From Rhineura floridana (taxonomy: Eukaryota; Chordata; Lepidosauria; Squamata; Rhineuridae): a stretch of 64,000 nucleotides of DNA. Each line of letters begins with the position of its first letter. The stretch's first letter is position 1. Of this stretch, positions 12,394 through 24,189 are shown piece by piece. Both the position numbers and the translations under genes were made by a program. Below the pieces are notes generated by a model. That model searched no databases, was not told the origin of the DNA, and worked only from the letters and a program-made list of their open reading frames with translations. The stretch lies in contig NC_084485.1 in the NCBI RefSeq assembly GCF_030035675.1, positions 93,516,838 through 93,580,837 on the forward strand, in the 5' to 3' direction.

Positions 12394-13427
12394 AGCCTAT
12401 ATCGTTGCAAGTCAATTCGTATTTGCCTGGGGGCCGCTTTAAATAAATAAATCTCAAGAATTAATATATTAGAAATCCGTACCCACCTTCCACCCTTCAG
12501 ATGATAGAAGTTTGCATTCAACTTTAAGTGCCCCTGCTGAGATAATATTGCTGGAATGAACCTGTGCATATCAACTTAATTCTTAGGAGTAAACCCATTG
12601 AAGTCAATGGAACTTATTTCTGTGTGTGTTTTTATTTATAATTTATTTCCACTGATAAATCATCCAAGTAAATTGAAACTTATAATCAAATCATAAACGT
12701 ATGAACCATGTATACATTCAGAACTTTTGCCCTATATTGAGGAAGGCCAAAATTATTCTTAAATAAGCATAGTCCTCAGGAACACACTCCTTGTTGCATT
12801 CTTAGAATAATTCTTTATAGACATGCGAAGTATTGCATTCACAGACTTCCACTTTTTTCTGACTTGTTATTTCCACTACTATTGTGCTGCCTCCACAGGG
12901 TTAGAATTGTATATAGAGATACTCCTTCTGTTGTGTTAAATAAGGCATTTATTAGGTTAGAGTATTAGGCTGCAACCCTAATATCACTTACTTGGGTATA
13001 AATCACATTGAGCTCAACTGAGCTTACCTCGTATGTATGGCTAAGATTACACAGTAAATTGCTAGCTTGGCTGGCACAAGCTAATAAACAGAGGTATTAG
13101 TCTACAGACAGAGTCATACGACTTATGGCAAATGAACCAGCTCATCAGCATAACATTAAGCACCTATCGCTTTGGCACATTCCTGGATAGTAATCTGTTT
13201 GCAAATCTGGCTGCAGCAGAGGAAGGACAGTGGGGTTCTGTTTTGAAAACAGCTCCAGTTGACTCCTCCTCCCCTAATTTTTTTTCTATTCAAATAGGAC
13301 ATTATACAGTATAAGGAACTTGCAACTTTAAGGACTAATGCCTAAGTTTCCATGTTTTACTTCTCCCTCCCCATACCTTTTTTTTTTTGTATTGTGTTTT
13401 CTAGATAATAAGCCTGCAAGCTGGGTT

Positions 13428-13868
13428 GCGGCCTATTGCCGAAATAAAACACAAACACCATTCATTGGGTTAAATCATGGGCCACTTTATTAAACGGAAT
13501 CAATTAGAATAATGAACCTGCAGAGGGGAAATCAAGTGCGGGAGCATTCTGATGATCCAGGCAAAGCCTGCTTGCAGCCATAGGGCGACTAAACCTTGCC
13601 TGAGCCCGGGGCTGCCCTATGCCAGACCCCAGCTCAAGCCACACCCTGAAGATGTGTAGGGGGTCCAACCCGCATCACCGCCCCCCGGAGCCGTGAAACT
13701 CCGAGCGGATGAGGCACGTTGGCCCCAAAGGCGGCCCGTGTTCTGCCCCCCGGGCCGTATAGCCCTGAGCTGCAGGCCCCCGGACCGCCAATCGCCCCCA
13801 AAGGTGCCTAAAGGTGTCACCTAGCTGCCCTTTCCCTTTAAACCTTTTCCCGCACTTCTTTGCCACAA
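13428..13868 (-). repeat. DIRS split direct repeat B2
   Basis: Starts GCGGCCTATTGCCGAAATAA on the plus strand and matches 14,281-14,721 base for base as far as I can read. It is the outer end of the element on the minus strand. Confidence 0.85.
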
Positions 13869-14080
13869 GTAACCGTTGACATATTGAAGCTAAAAACACA
13901 CCAATCAGCCTATTAACCCCAAAGGCACCCGTGCTAACCCTTGACCCGTCCCCCCAACCACAGTGTGGAGTAGGCAAAAGAAACCTGCCAGCAAAGCGAG
14001 GCAGGCAGGCCAAAAATTCCTAGTCGGCCCCGTAGCGACCAAATGAATCACACTGCAGTAGAGGGAGGGTCGGGCGGGCG

Positions 14081-14278
14081 CCGCCAAAATTCAAAGGAGG
14101 GCGGGAGGCTGGTGGAGTGGCCTTAAATGGCCTTCAGCTGCCCCGCCTCCTTACTGTGCGTCACGACGGCGCGCTGGCGCGCCACGTGCGCACGCACACA
14201 CCCTTGATGGCGGCCTGGCTTCGGCAGCAGCCGCAAACACGCCCCTTTTGCCCGGCAGGTACCGGGCACGGAACGGGA
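14081..14278 (-). repeat. DIRS split direct repeat A2
   Basis: Matches 19,479-19,668 apart from a single substitution and a short length difference near GACGGCGCG. It ends in CGGCACGGAACGGGA-like sequence, then TT, then B1. Confidence 0.85.
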
Positions 14279-14280
14279 TT

Positions 14281-14721
14281 GCGGCCTATTGCCGAAATAA
14301 AACACAAACACCATTCATTGGGTTAAATCATGGGCCACTTTATTAAACGGAATCAATTAGAATAATGAACCTGCAGAGGGGAAATCAAGTGCGGGAGCAT
14401 TCTGATGATCCAGGCAAAGCCTGCTTGCAGCCATAGGGCGACTAAACCTTGCCTGAGCCCGGGGCTGCCCTATGCCAGACCCCAGCTCAAGCCACACCCT
14501 GAAGATGTGTAGGGGGTCCAACCCGCATCACCGCCCCCCGGAGCCGTGAAACTCCGAGCGGATGAGGCACGTTGGCCCCAAAGGCGGCCCGTGTTCTGCC
14601 CCCCGGGCCGTATAGCCCTGAGCTGCAGGCCCCCGGACCGCCAATCGCCCCCAAAGGTGCCTAAAGGTGTCACCTAGCTGCCCTTTCCCTTTAAACCTTT
14701 TCCCGCACTTCTTTGCCACAA
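14281..14721 (-). repeat. DIRS split direct repeat B1
   Basis: Inner copy of the B repeat. It begins two bases after A2 and leads into the interior of the element. Confidence 0.85.
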
Positions 14722-14829
14722 AAGGGGGACAAGCCTCTGCTTAGTCTCCCTTTACCCCACACCCGATAAGAATCTCATGCAGACCCCTCTGCAGGTCCAT
14801 CAGGAGGATGGCATCGTTGCCTCCCGAAC

Positions 14830-15195
14830 TGCATGTCCAAGCATGTCTGCCACTGAGGGCCTTGCCCTCCATGTCCGACCACAGCAGACAACCCAAGGCT
14901 ACCGAGGCCTCGACTGCATGTCCTCACATGCCTGCCACTGAGGGCCTTGCCCTCCATGTCTGACCACAGCAGACGACCCAAGGCTACCGTGGCCTCAACT
15001 GCATGTCCTCACATGCGTGCCACTGAGGGCCTTGCCCTCCATGTCTGACCACAGCAGACGACCCGAGGCTACCAAGGCCTCAGCTGCATGTCCTCACATG
15101 CCTGCCACTGAGGGCCTTGCCCTTCCTGTCTGACCATAGCAGACGACCAGAGGCTATTGTGGCCTCAACTGCATGTTCTCACATGTCTTGCCCTT
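14830..15195. repeat. 85-bp minisatellite inside the DIRS element
   Basis: About five head-to-tail copies with a period of about 85 bp. Each carries GCATGTCCTCACATGCCTGC, then ACTGAGGGCCTTGCCCT and GACCACAGCAGACGA. It lies between the B1 repeat and the reverse transcriptase remnants. Confidence 0.85.
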
Positions 15196-17339
15196 CAGTA
15201 ACCTTCTGCCCTGAACCCTGCTGGAACGACATGGGTAGGAGACCATTCCAGCGCATACTCTGTCGACCCAGTCACCAAACCATGGCCCACCATCAGAGGC
15301 CCAGCTGTGAACCAATGTGCGTTTGCGGCCCCAAGGCCAGCCTATGAGCTCATGCCATGGCTGCAGAGTAGACTGCGCATCTGCTCCATCCCCGTCCAGC
15401 AACCTGCCAAAAACAGAAACAATCGTGAACAGTTGGGTCCCAGACCTTCAGACTCGCCCCTGGGGTGAATGTATTCCATGCGCCCCCTACTTCCACCTCC
15501 TAGCGGCCTGCACCTGCATATACAAAAACCAAATAGACCGTCCCAGGTAGGCAATTCCACTGCCGGGTAGGCAACCCCAATTCCGGAGGGGCATGGCCCT
15601 CAAACCCCCATGGGTCCGCTCCCAGGCATCGCGACACTAGACCGAAACTTTATGAGGGAAGATCCCTCCCCCTGAATATCAGGCAGCCAGGCCTATAGCT
15701 TCCGGCCAAAAACACTATGTCGCCGTCATGGGGAAGTGTCCAGTCCAGGGGAGGGTAAAATAATGTGGAATGACTCTTGTACCCCTGGTCTGCCTGGAAA
15801 CAAACCTTGGACCCCAGGATGGCTCGAAGGGAAGTCTGACCTGGCCCCAAACACCCCCACCCCCCATCCGGAAGGCTCCAAAATTAAGTGTGAGGGGTGC
15901 TACATGTAACCGCTGAGCTTTGAAGCATGATGGTCACAGGGCACCTCCCTGATCAACAATCCCTGGCGGGTCAGGTGAACATGGAGGGTGAGGATAAGGG
16001 GTATGGGGGTGTGCATGGGCCAGCTGGCCAGCACATGACATATCCCAAGACATGTGAATGGTCCTAAAGGCCCCCTGCAAGCCTACCTTGCGACACACTG
16101 GCAGACAAGCTTTACTCCTACCATCTGTGATGAATTCCAGGACGAGATTCCTAGGAATAGGCCACGCTTTGCATAGCCCCTGCCATCCCCCCAACTCCCA
16201 GGAGTCCCCTCCTGCCCTGACCATCTCTGACTCCCCTCCCCCATCTCCCAGTATGCGGTATGGGACTAGCAGAGTCGGTCCTTCCTCTAACTGGAACACC
16301 ATTGACGCACTGCAGGAACGGAGGGGGCCACACCGCAGGTTGGCGCATAAGGCAGCCAAAACCCTGAACCTGTGGTGAGGCTGTGAAATCCCTGTTATGG
16401 CACTATAAACCCCACCGCAGAAGGCCCCCAATACCTGAAGGGCAGAAAGCAAACACTTTCCCAGCCCCTGAAAACTTCAGGATCTTGATCTGCAACAATT
16501 CAAGCTTTTTCCAGGCAGCCTGCAGCCCTGGGTCCAAAAGTCGATTTTAATACCCTGGAAGGTGAACACTGGGGCAGGATCCTCCACTTTCCCAGCTGCC
16601 AAAAGAACTCCCCAGTTCATAGCTACGCTATAAACTGTGCCATCAAGCGCTAACATGCACCCAAAGTCTGCCCTACCCGAGAACTGGACATCATGAAAAT
16701 AGTGCCCCACCGCTTCTGGGGCCTCTCGTCTCCTGGCTGTCCCTTCCCAGAAGGGGCTGAAGTGCTCCATGCAAGAATACAGCAGCCCATAGGTAATGCT
16801 CTGCTGCATAGTTGACCTAAAAGGCAAAACTCAGCAGCTCAAAATCCACCATGTGTAACAGCTGGCAACGCAGGCAGATTAGCTGCCACACTTGCCCATA
16901 AGGCATCTCTGCCACAGGTGCGCACTATATTGAATGAAGTGTAGTGCACTGTGCATAGACTATCTGGTATGAAGCCATCACTGACTGACCCCACTTGTAT
17001 GACGGATGGTGAATCAGGTAGACTTTGCCCACTGCCACTTTGGGCACTATACAGGGGGGGCACTGAGAGAGCAGAGGTAGGGGATGATGGGAAGGGGCCA
17101 ATAACCCTGCCCAACTGTGTGTCTTCATCAATTGTCCCCTGGACCAGTGCGTCCATAGGATCCGGAAAACCGCATAATAAAGAAAAACCACATCATAAAA
17201 TGAGTCTCCCCATAACTGGGCAGTCTGCAAGCAAGGTCCATAGCCCTCGAGCGTAGCTGGGAAGGGACACTTTTCTCAAGCAGCCTCTGCTGGGGGCTGC
17301 TTCCCACTCCTTTGGGGGGCCCTGGCCCCACATATCCTT

Positions 17340-19080
17340 CTGGCTTGTTGTTGTGCCTTTAATAGCAGGTTCGTATTCAGCAGTTATTAGATGGCATGGA
17401 GTTAAGCAATGTCATCTTCTAATGTCTGCAGATCAGATGACTCTTAAAAGCACAGGACTAGAGGCCTGTAAAAAAGGTGGGCACCTTATCTACAGACCAG
17501 TTTGTAAACTAGCTAAAGAGAAGATGCAAGCAAATGTGCAGCCTGCACGTGATTAATTCCATTATGTTTAAATAATTTACTCAGAGAAATATGAATTGGA
17601 CCAATTCTATGCATACTTACTTATGAGAAAATCCCCGAGTGTATCGTTACTTCTTCCCCTGGAAGGGTGCATGTGATTGCACACATACAGCAGAATCCTA
17701 TGTGTGTTTACTCAGAATACCACAGATTAAATGGGTCTTAGGACAGAGGTTTATGGGACTTAACTGATGGAAAGGTTCATATATTTTTACCTGGGTTTTG
17801 AAGAACGTATTTGGGGGGGGGAGAAGCTTGACAGTGAAAAAAGGGGGGATGAGTTCCCTTTGCATTTGGAGTTGAAGTAGTTTTGGAGGTGAGGTTGCAG
17901 CACTAACTGGGGGTCCCTACTGGCTCCTGCAGCCTCCTTTCTGTCTCCAGCTGCCCCCCACCCTCATCAGAAAGCCTCTGCTCTTTGTAATTACATTGCA
18001 TTGCTCCAATCCAAATGGCCGCTACGTTATGACAGAGCATCTTTCTAGGTTATTCTGCAAAAGAAGTGGCGGCCACAGGCAGCAGAAGGGTGTGGGAGTG
18101 CAGGCAATTTTTTTGGGGGGGGGGGGGGCTCTCATCTCAAGTTCTCCCTAATTGACTAACCCCTTCTCTGAACTTTCCTGGTTTGCAAAACAGTGAGGAA
18201 GTGGGATGGCCTTCTCAGTACATCCCTTAATAAAAGCATCCCCTCTCCAGCTGCCCCTGGAATGCCCCCAGTGTCAGATAGCCCACTACCTCTCTAGGTA
18301 ATTGGTAACTGAAAAGTAACATTTAGTTTAAACTAAAAATACACTTCAGTATCAAGAAAAGGAGTCTATTCCTATTTTGCTTTCTGTAATGGGCAGGGGA
18401 CCCCAATAGAAGTATCTCCTGGCCCTAACTGGAGGTTTGCCACCCATTACAGCATTGTGAGAGACATGTAGTGAGCAAGTGGCAATGTCAATTGCCACAT
18501 AAGGTGTGGAACTGGACCTAAATACATAGGAGAGGAGAGAGACAGCTCTTCGTCTATGCATCATCCCTTTACCTGCTGCATTACTATGCTTAGAGAAACA
18601 GACAGGAGCTCTCCATGAATACTTGCCTCTATGTTCTGCACAGAAGCCTGCCTGCATAAATATTTTGTTTAGTTTAAATAGAAAATCCTTAAAATAACCT
18701 TTTCCCCTACTGTTCTTTTCAAATTATATTTAATCCATAAAAATGCTGACTGTAATTCACCTTCAGCTAAAGTAAACATTTCTCTCTGCATACTTAAAAC
18801 ACAGACACACATGCCCTGGGTTGCAAGACATATTTGGCCTTTTCAATCTCTCTTTTACTATCAGCATAGAATTAAATTTTAAACATTGTCTCTCCCCCTA
18901 CTCCACATATTCCAGGTTTATGATAGAAAGTCTAGGGTACTATTTAACTAGAAGTAGGTTGTTGTGTTTCCCTTAATCCCAAACATTATTTCTATGATAA
19001 ATGATGGAATCAGAAGGTGATAGTTTGAAGGAAAGAAACAGGAGAGAGCAGAAGAGCATCAAAGGTGCCCCCATAGCAGT
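17340..19080. other. Interior of DIRS element, unassigned
   Basis: AT-richer than the flanks, with no recognisable protein. It may include the former gag-like region or a nested insertion; a short stretch near 17,690-17,760 resembles dispersed reptile repeats. Runs of G occur at about 17,812 and 18,113. Confidence 0.35.
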
Positions 19081-19139
19081 GCAGTTTGTTTAGGCCTGAC
19101 ATGTTCTGAATAAAGATTCTTCCTCAGGGGTAACTGAAA

Positions 19140-19478
19140 CTGAAACCGTAACTGGAAAGCCACCCGTGCCCCGCTGCGGCTGAAAGTCCTCACGCGTCTC
19201 GTCGCAGCCGCAAGGCCGGCCCATCAGAGGCCTCACCGCGGCTGAAAGTCCTCCCGTGCCTCGCCGCCGCTGGAAGTCCCCATGTGCCTCGTCGCAGCCG
19301 CGAGGCCGGCCCATCAAAGGCCTCGCCGTGGCCGGAAGGCCTCCCGAGCCTCGCCGCGGCCCCAAGGCCCCTCGCGTCCCGCTGCCGCCGCTGCCCCCGC
19401 TAGGCCGGCGCACCAAAGGGCCCGCCGCGGCCGGAAGGCTCCCCGCGGCGCGCAGCAGCCGCCGCCACAAGGCCTCCG
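19140..19478. repeat. GC-rich minisatellite near the DIRS A1 end
   Basis: CpG-dense repeats with a period of about 90 bp (GTCGCAGCCGCAAGGCCGGC at 19,201 and again, slightly changed, at 19,291). A long open frame on the minus strand here is a by-product of the repetition and base composition. Confidence 0.7.
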
Positions 19479-19668
19479 CCGCCAAAATTCAAAGGAGGGC
19501 GGGAGGCTGGTGGAGTAGCCTTAAATGGCCTTCAGCTGCCCCGCCTCCTTACTGTGCGTCACGACGGCGCGCCACGTGCGCACGCACACACCCTTGATGG
19601 CGGCCTGGCTTCGGCAGCAGCCGCAAACACGCCCCTTTTGCCCGGCAGGTACCGGGCACGGAACGGGA
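19479..19668 (-). repeat. DIRS split direct repeat A1
   Basis: Right-hand outer end of the element, matching A2. It is followed at once by the second half of tandem unit 2. Confidence 0.85.
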
Positions 19669-20791
19669 TTTTGTTTATTATTGTTTTATTGATCTTCTTT
19701 CCTTCTGAAACAAGCAAACCAGCAAGGTAGATGGGATTACTATCCCACCCAGGAACAATTGAATTTTTGCTATTATCAATATGAGGAACAACCTCTGTGC
19801 ACCCAAATATCAAGAAGTTGCATTATAGAACTTGATCTTCTAGAGAAGCAAAATCTTTTGCACAGCTAATCTCAGCAACATACTATTACCTAACCTGCCA
19901 TATTTTCCTGCCACCATCTCTCTAACGTTAGCAGCTAGAATGTAAGGGTTCAATGGATACAGCCTTCCCCAGAATGGAAAATGCAGACTGGCCTGCTTTC
20001 GTTCAAAGCAGGACCCCTAGGCAGGGAAAACTGGCAAGTAATGGCAAGCCTACTGTAGTATGTTCGCATGAAAAGCTATTCCAGTTAAATTTATCTCCAA
20101 TCCTCTTTAGTTTTCACCAAAAACAAAAGTTAAAATTGAACGAATCTTGGCAGTTCTACAAGCCTCTGCTCAAAAACTGTGAAGGAGTTTATTGGAGTCA
20201 ATTCATAGTAATCACGGTGAAAAACTGGGTAAGCATGAAGCGGCACTACACAAACACACATTAGCCCTATTCAGGCGTGTATGCCCATGTGCTTAGAGCG
20301 CGCCGGCTTACATACATACATTTAGCTGTTCCCGCGTTGAATGAAACACCATCACTCGCCCTCCCATGCTGCCAGCGGAATGGAAAAGCTTTTAGTTCCT
20401 GCACGCTATCCCAGCAAGCCCTGCCTTCTTGCCAGTAATACAGAATAACTTCAGTGACGTTTATTTAGTGCGTCCATCATTACTGTGGCATTTTTAGGAA
20501 CGGTTTTCTGAAGATAAAACAGAATGTTTTTGTTTTCTGTTAGCAGTTTTGTGCAATGTATATTAAATGAAATACTGTTTCGGCTCTGTTTTTAAAAAGG
20601 CAGTTGAATTAGCCGAAGACTGTTATCAGGCAGACCCGTAGCCGGGGTGGGGAATGGGGGGTGCCCCCTAGTTTTTTAAAAAACTAATTAAATTTATTAC
20701 AGACTTTTTCTCTGCCCCTCCCTACTTTTCTGCTGCCTACCCAGAACTTTTAGGCTGGCTACAGGCATGTTTCCAGGTATGCGATCAATAG

Positions 20792-21935
20792 AGCCTATAT
20801 CGTTGCAAGTCAATTCGTATTTGCCTGGGGGCCGCTTTAAATAAATAAATCTCAAGAATTAATATATTAGAAATCCGTACCCACCTTCCACCCTTCAGAT
20901 GATAGAAGTTTGCATTCAACTTTAAGTGCCCCTGCTGAGATAATATTGCTGGAATGAACCTGTGCATATCAACTTAATTCTTAGGAGTAAACCCATTGAA
21001 GTCAATGGAACTTATTTCTGTGTGTGTTTTTATTTATAATTTATTTCCACTGATAAATCATCCAAGTAAATTGAAACTTATAATCAAATCATAAACGTAT
21101 GAACCATGTATACATTCAGAACTTTTGCCCTATATTGAGGAAGGCCAAAATTATTCTTAAATAAGCATAGTCCTCAGGAACACACTCCTTGTTGCATTCT
21201 TAGAATAATTCTTTATAGACATGCGAAGTATTGCATTCACAGACTTCCACTTTTTTCTGACTTGTTATTTCCACTACTATTGTGCTGCCTCCACAGGGTT
21301 AGAATTGTATATAGAGATACTCCTTCTGTTGTGTTAAATAAGGCATTTATTAGGTTAGAGTATTAGGCTGCAACCCTAATATCACTTACTTGGGTATAAA
21401 TCACATTGAGCTCAACTGAGCTTACCTCGTATGTATGGCTAAGATTACACAGTAAATTGCTAGCTTGGCTGGCACAAGCTAATAAACAGAGGTATTAGTC
21501 TACAGACAGAGTCATACGACTTATGGCAAATGAACCAGCTCATCAGCATAACATTAAGCACCTATCGCTTTGGCACATTCCTGGATAGTAATCTGTTTGC
21601 AAATCTGGCTGCAGCAGAGGAAGGACAGTGGGGTTCTGTTTTGAAAACAGCTCCAGTTGACTCCTCCTCCCCTAATTTTTTTTCTATTCAAATAGGACAT
21701 TATACAGTATAAGGAACTTGCAACTTTAAGGACTAATGCCTAAGTTTCCATGTTTTACTTCTCCCTCCCCATACCTTTTTTTTTTTGTATTGTGTTTTCT
21801 AGATAATAAGCCTGCAAGCTGGGTTTTGTTTATTATTGTTTTATTGATCTTCTTTCCTTCTGAAACAAGCAAACCAGCAAGGTAGATGGGATTACTACCC
21901 AGGAACAATTGAATTTTTGCTATTATCAGTATGAA
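20792..21935. repeat. Tandem duplication, unit 3, cut short
   Basis: Continues from unit 2 with near-identical sequence for about 1.03 kb, then follows the second half of the unit for only about 110 bp before breaking off at ATTATCAGTATGA, where the 23-bp satellite begins. Confidence 0.9.
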
Positions 21936-24189
21936 AACCTGGTTCATTTATGGGCCAGAAGCGGTGGCTTTTATGGGCCAGAAGCAGTGGCCTTTCATGG
22001 GCCACAGCTTACATCTTTTGTTGTGAGGGTGAGGAGAACAGGACATTTTTGGTGGCTAACCGCCCCACAGTGGTATATCTTGCATCATACCTGGTGCTGG
22101 AGTGAAAACCTGTTTCTTTCATAGCCCAGTAGTAGGGTCCTTTGTGGGCCAGAGGCGGGGTCCTTCATGGGCCACAGATTACATCTTTTATTGTTATGGT
22201 GAGGAGAACAGGACATTGTTGATGGTTAACTGCCCCACAATGGTTTAGCTTGCATTATACTTGATGCTGAAATGAAAACCTGGTTCTTTCACGAGATGGA
22301 AGCGGGTTCCTTTATGGGCCAGAAGCAGGGTGCTTTATGTACCAGTAGCGGGGTACTTTATATACCAGAAGCGGGGTTCTTTATGCGCCAGAAGCGGAGT
22401 CCTTTATGGACCAGAATTGGGTCCTTCATGGGCCACAGCTTACTTCTCTTATTGTCAGGGTGAGGGAAAGCGGACGATGTTGGTGGCTGACTGCCCTGCA
22501 ATGGTTTAGCTTGCATCATATCTGGTGCTGGAGTGAAAAACTGGTTCTTTCATGGGCTAGAAGTGGGGTCCTTCATGGGCCAAAGTTTACATCTTTTATT
22601 GTCAGGGTTAGGAGAACAGGACATTGTTGATTGCTAACTGCCCCCCGATAGTTTATCTTGCATCATATCTGGTGCTGGAGTGAAAACCTGATTCTTTCAC
22701 AGGCCAGTAGTGGGGTCCTTTGTGTGCCAGAAACAGGGTGCTTCATGGGCCACAGATTACATCTTTTATTGTCAGGGTGAGGAGAACAGGAAATTTTTGG
22801 TGGCTAACTGCCCCACAATGGTTTAGCTTGCATCATACTTGGTGCTGGAGTGAAAACCTGATTCTTCTATTAGACAGTAGTGGGGTCCTTTATGGGCCAG
22901 TAGCGGGGTGCATTATGGGCCAGAAGCAGGATCATTTATGGGCCACAAGGGGGGGTCCTTCTTGGGCCAGAGGTGGGGTCACTTATGAGCCAGTAGCGGA
23001 GTCCTTTATGGGCCAGAAGCGGATTCCTTCATGGGTCACAGCTTACTTCTTTTATTGTTATGGAGAGTGAAAGAGGATATTGTTGGTGGCCAACTATCCC
23101 AGAATGGTTTAGGTTGCATCATAGTTGGTGCTGGAGTGAAAACCTGGTTCCTTTATGGGCCATAAGCAGGGTCCTTTATGGGCCGTAAGCGGGGTCCTTT
23201 ATGGGCCGTAAGCGGGGTCCTTCATGGGCCGTAAGCGGGGTCCTTCATGGGCCGTAAGCGGGGTCCTTCATGGGCTGTAAGCGGGGTCCCTTATGGGCCA
23301 GAAGCGGGGTCCTTTATGGGCCAGAAGCGGGGTCCTTCATGGGCCACAGCTTATATCTTTTATTGTCAGGGTGAGGTGAAGCGGACGTTGTTGGTGGCTA
23401 ACTGCCCCACAATGGTTTACCTTGCATCATACCTGGTTCTGGAGTGAAAACCTGGTTCTTTCATGGGCCAGTAGTGGGGTCCTTTGTGGTCCAGAAGCGA
23501 GGTCCTTTATGGGCCAGAAGCGGGGTCCTTTATTGTCCACAAAAGCGGTCCTTTATTGGCCAGAAGCGGGGTGCTTTATGGGCCAATAGCCAGGTCCTTC
23601 ATGGGCCAATAGCCGGTTCCTTTATGAGCCAGAAGCAGTGGCCTTCATAGGTCAGAAGCGGGGTCCTTCATGGGCCACAGCTTACATCTATTATTGTCAG
23701 GGTGAGGAGAATAGGACATTTTTGGTGGCTAACTGCCCCACAATGGTTTATCTTGCATCATACCTGGTGCTGCAGTGAAAACCTGGTTCTTTCATGGGCT
23801 AGGTCCTTTATGGACCAGAAGCGGGGTGCTGTATGGGCCTGTAGCCGGGTCTTTTTTGGTCAGAAGCTGGGTCCTTCATGGGCCACAGCTTACATCTTTT
23901 ATTGTCAGGGTGAGGCAAAGCGCACGTTGTTCGTGGCTAACTGCCCCACAATGGTTTTGCTTGCATCATACTTGGTGCTGGGGTGAAAACCTGGTTCCTT
24001 TCTGGGCCAGGTGTGGGGTCCTTTATGGGCCACAAGAGGGGTCATTTATGAGCCAGAAGCAGGGTGCTTTATGGGCCAATAGCCAGGTCCTTTTTGGGCC
24101 AGTAGCCGGGTCCTTTATGAGCCAGAAGCGGTGGCCTTCATAGGCTAGAAGCGGGGTCCTTCATGGGCCACGCCTTACATCTTTTATTG
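21934..24189. repeat. Two-level satellite: 23-bp units between ~110-bp anchors
   Basis: The short unit is GGGGTCCTTTATGGGCCAGAAGC (23 bp when complete), present in dozens of variant copies. Blocks of it are separated by an anchor of roughly 110 bp that starts near CTTACATCTTTTATTGTCAG and ends near TGGAGTGAAAACCTGGTTC. Anchors begin at about 22,008, 22,182, 22,438, 22,588, 22,757, 23,041, 23,350, 23,681, 23,890 and 24,173, so the spacing varies from about 150 to 330 bp with the number of short units. The open frames across it are accidental, since 23 is not a multiple of three. It ends directly at the retrovirus-like fossil. Confidence 0.9.

Larger units (their letters stand above)
13428..19668 (-). 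mobile_element. DIRS-type (tyrosine recombinase) retrotransposon fossil
   Basis: A fossil on the minus strand, about 6.24 kb, inserted in a tandem unit. Its ends are split direct repeats of the kind used by PAT/Ngaro-like DIRS elements: A1 (19,479-19,668), interior, B1 (14,281-14,721), A2 (14,081-14,278), spacer, B2 (13,428-13,868). B1 and B2 look identical over 441 bp and A1 and A2 nearly so, pointing to a recent insertion. Reverse transcriptase and RNase H remnants lie at about 15,930-17,160, with pieces typical of the order (GRVIGPFPSSP, an LIHH-like stretch, FTFQGIKID, SQPHHRFRV). The coding part is broken in several places. No long target duplication is seen, which fits recombinase-based insertion. 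The recombinase gene itself was not recognised. Confidence 0.82.
12394..20791. repeat. Tandem duplication, unit 2, split by a DIRS element
   Basis: Left part 12,394-13,427 and right part 19,669-20,791 together make one 2.16-kb unit. The two halves meet at GCTGGGTT / TTGTTTATTATTG, which is continuous in units 1 and 3. The 6.24-kb insertion between them is the DIRS-type fossil, so the duplication predates the insertion or the insertion hit only this copy. Confidence 0.92.

Noticed and set aside
15934-16452. 172-residue frame as a novel protein
   Set aside because: It overlaps the reverse transcriptase / RNase H remnant of the DIRS fossil.
19090-19485. GC-rich open frame as NDC1 exon 1 or a CpG-island gene
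   Set aside because: It is a 90-bp minisatellite inside the DIRS element, has no ATG at the proposed start, no suitable donor and no match to the NDC1 N-terminus.
21934-24189. Regularly spaced repeats resembling a CRISPR array
   Set aside because: The short units are contiguous rather than separated by unique spacers, the anchors are repeated too, and the sequence is vertebrate.
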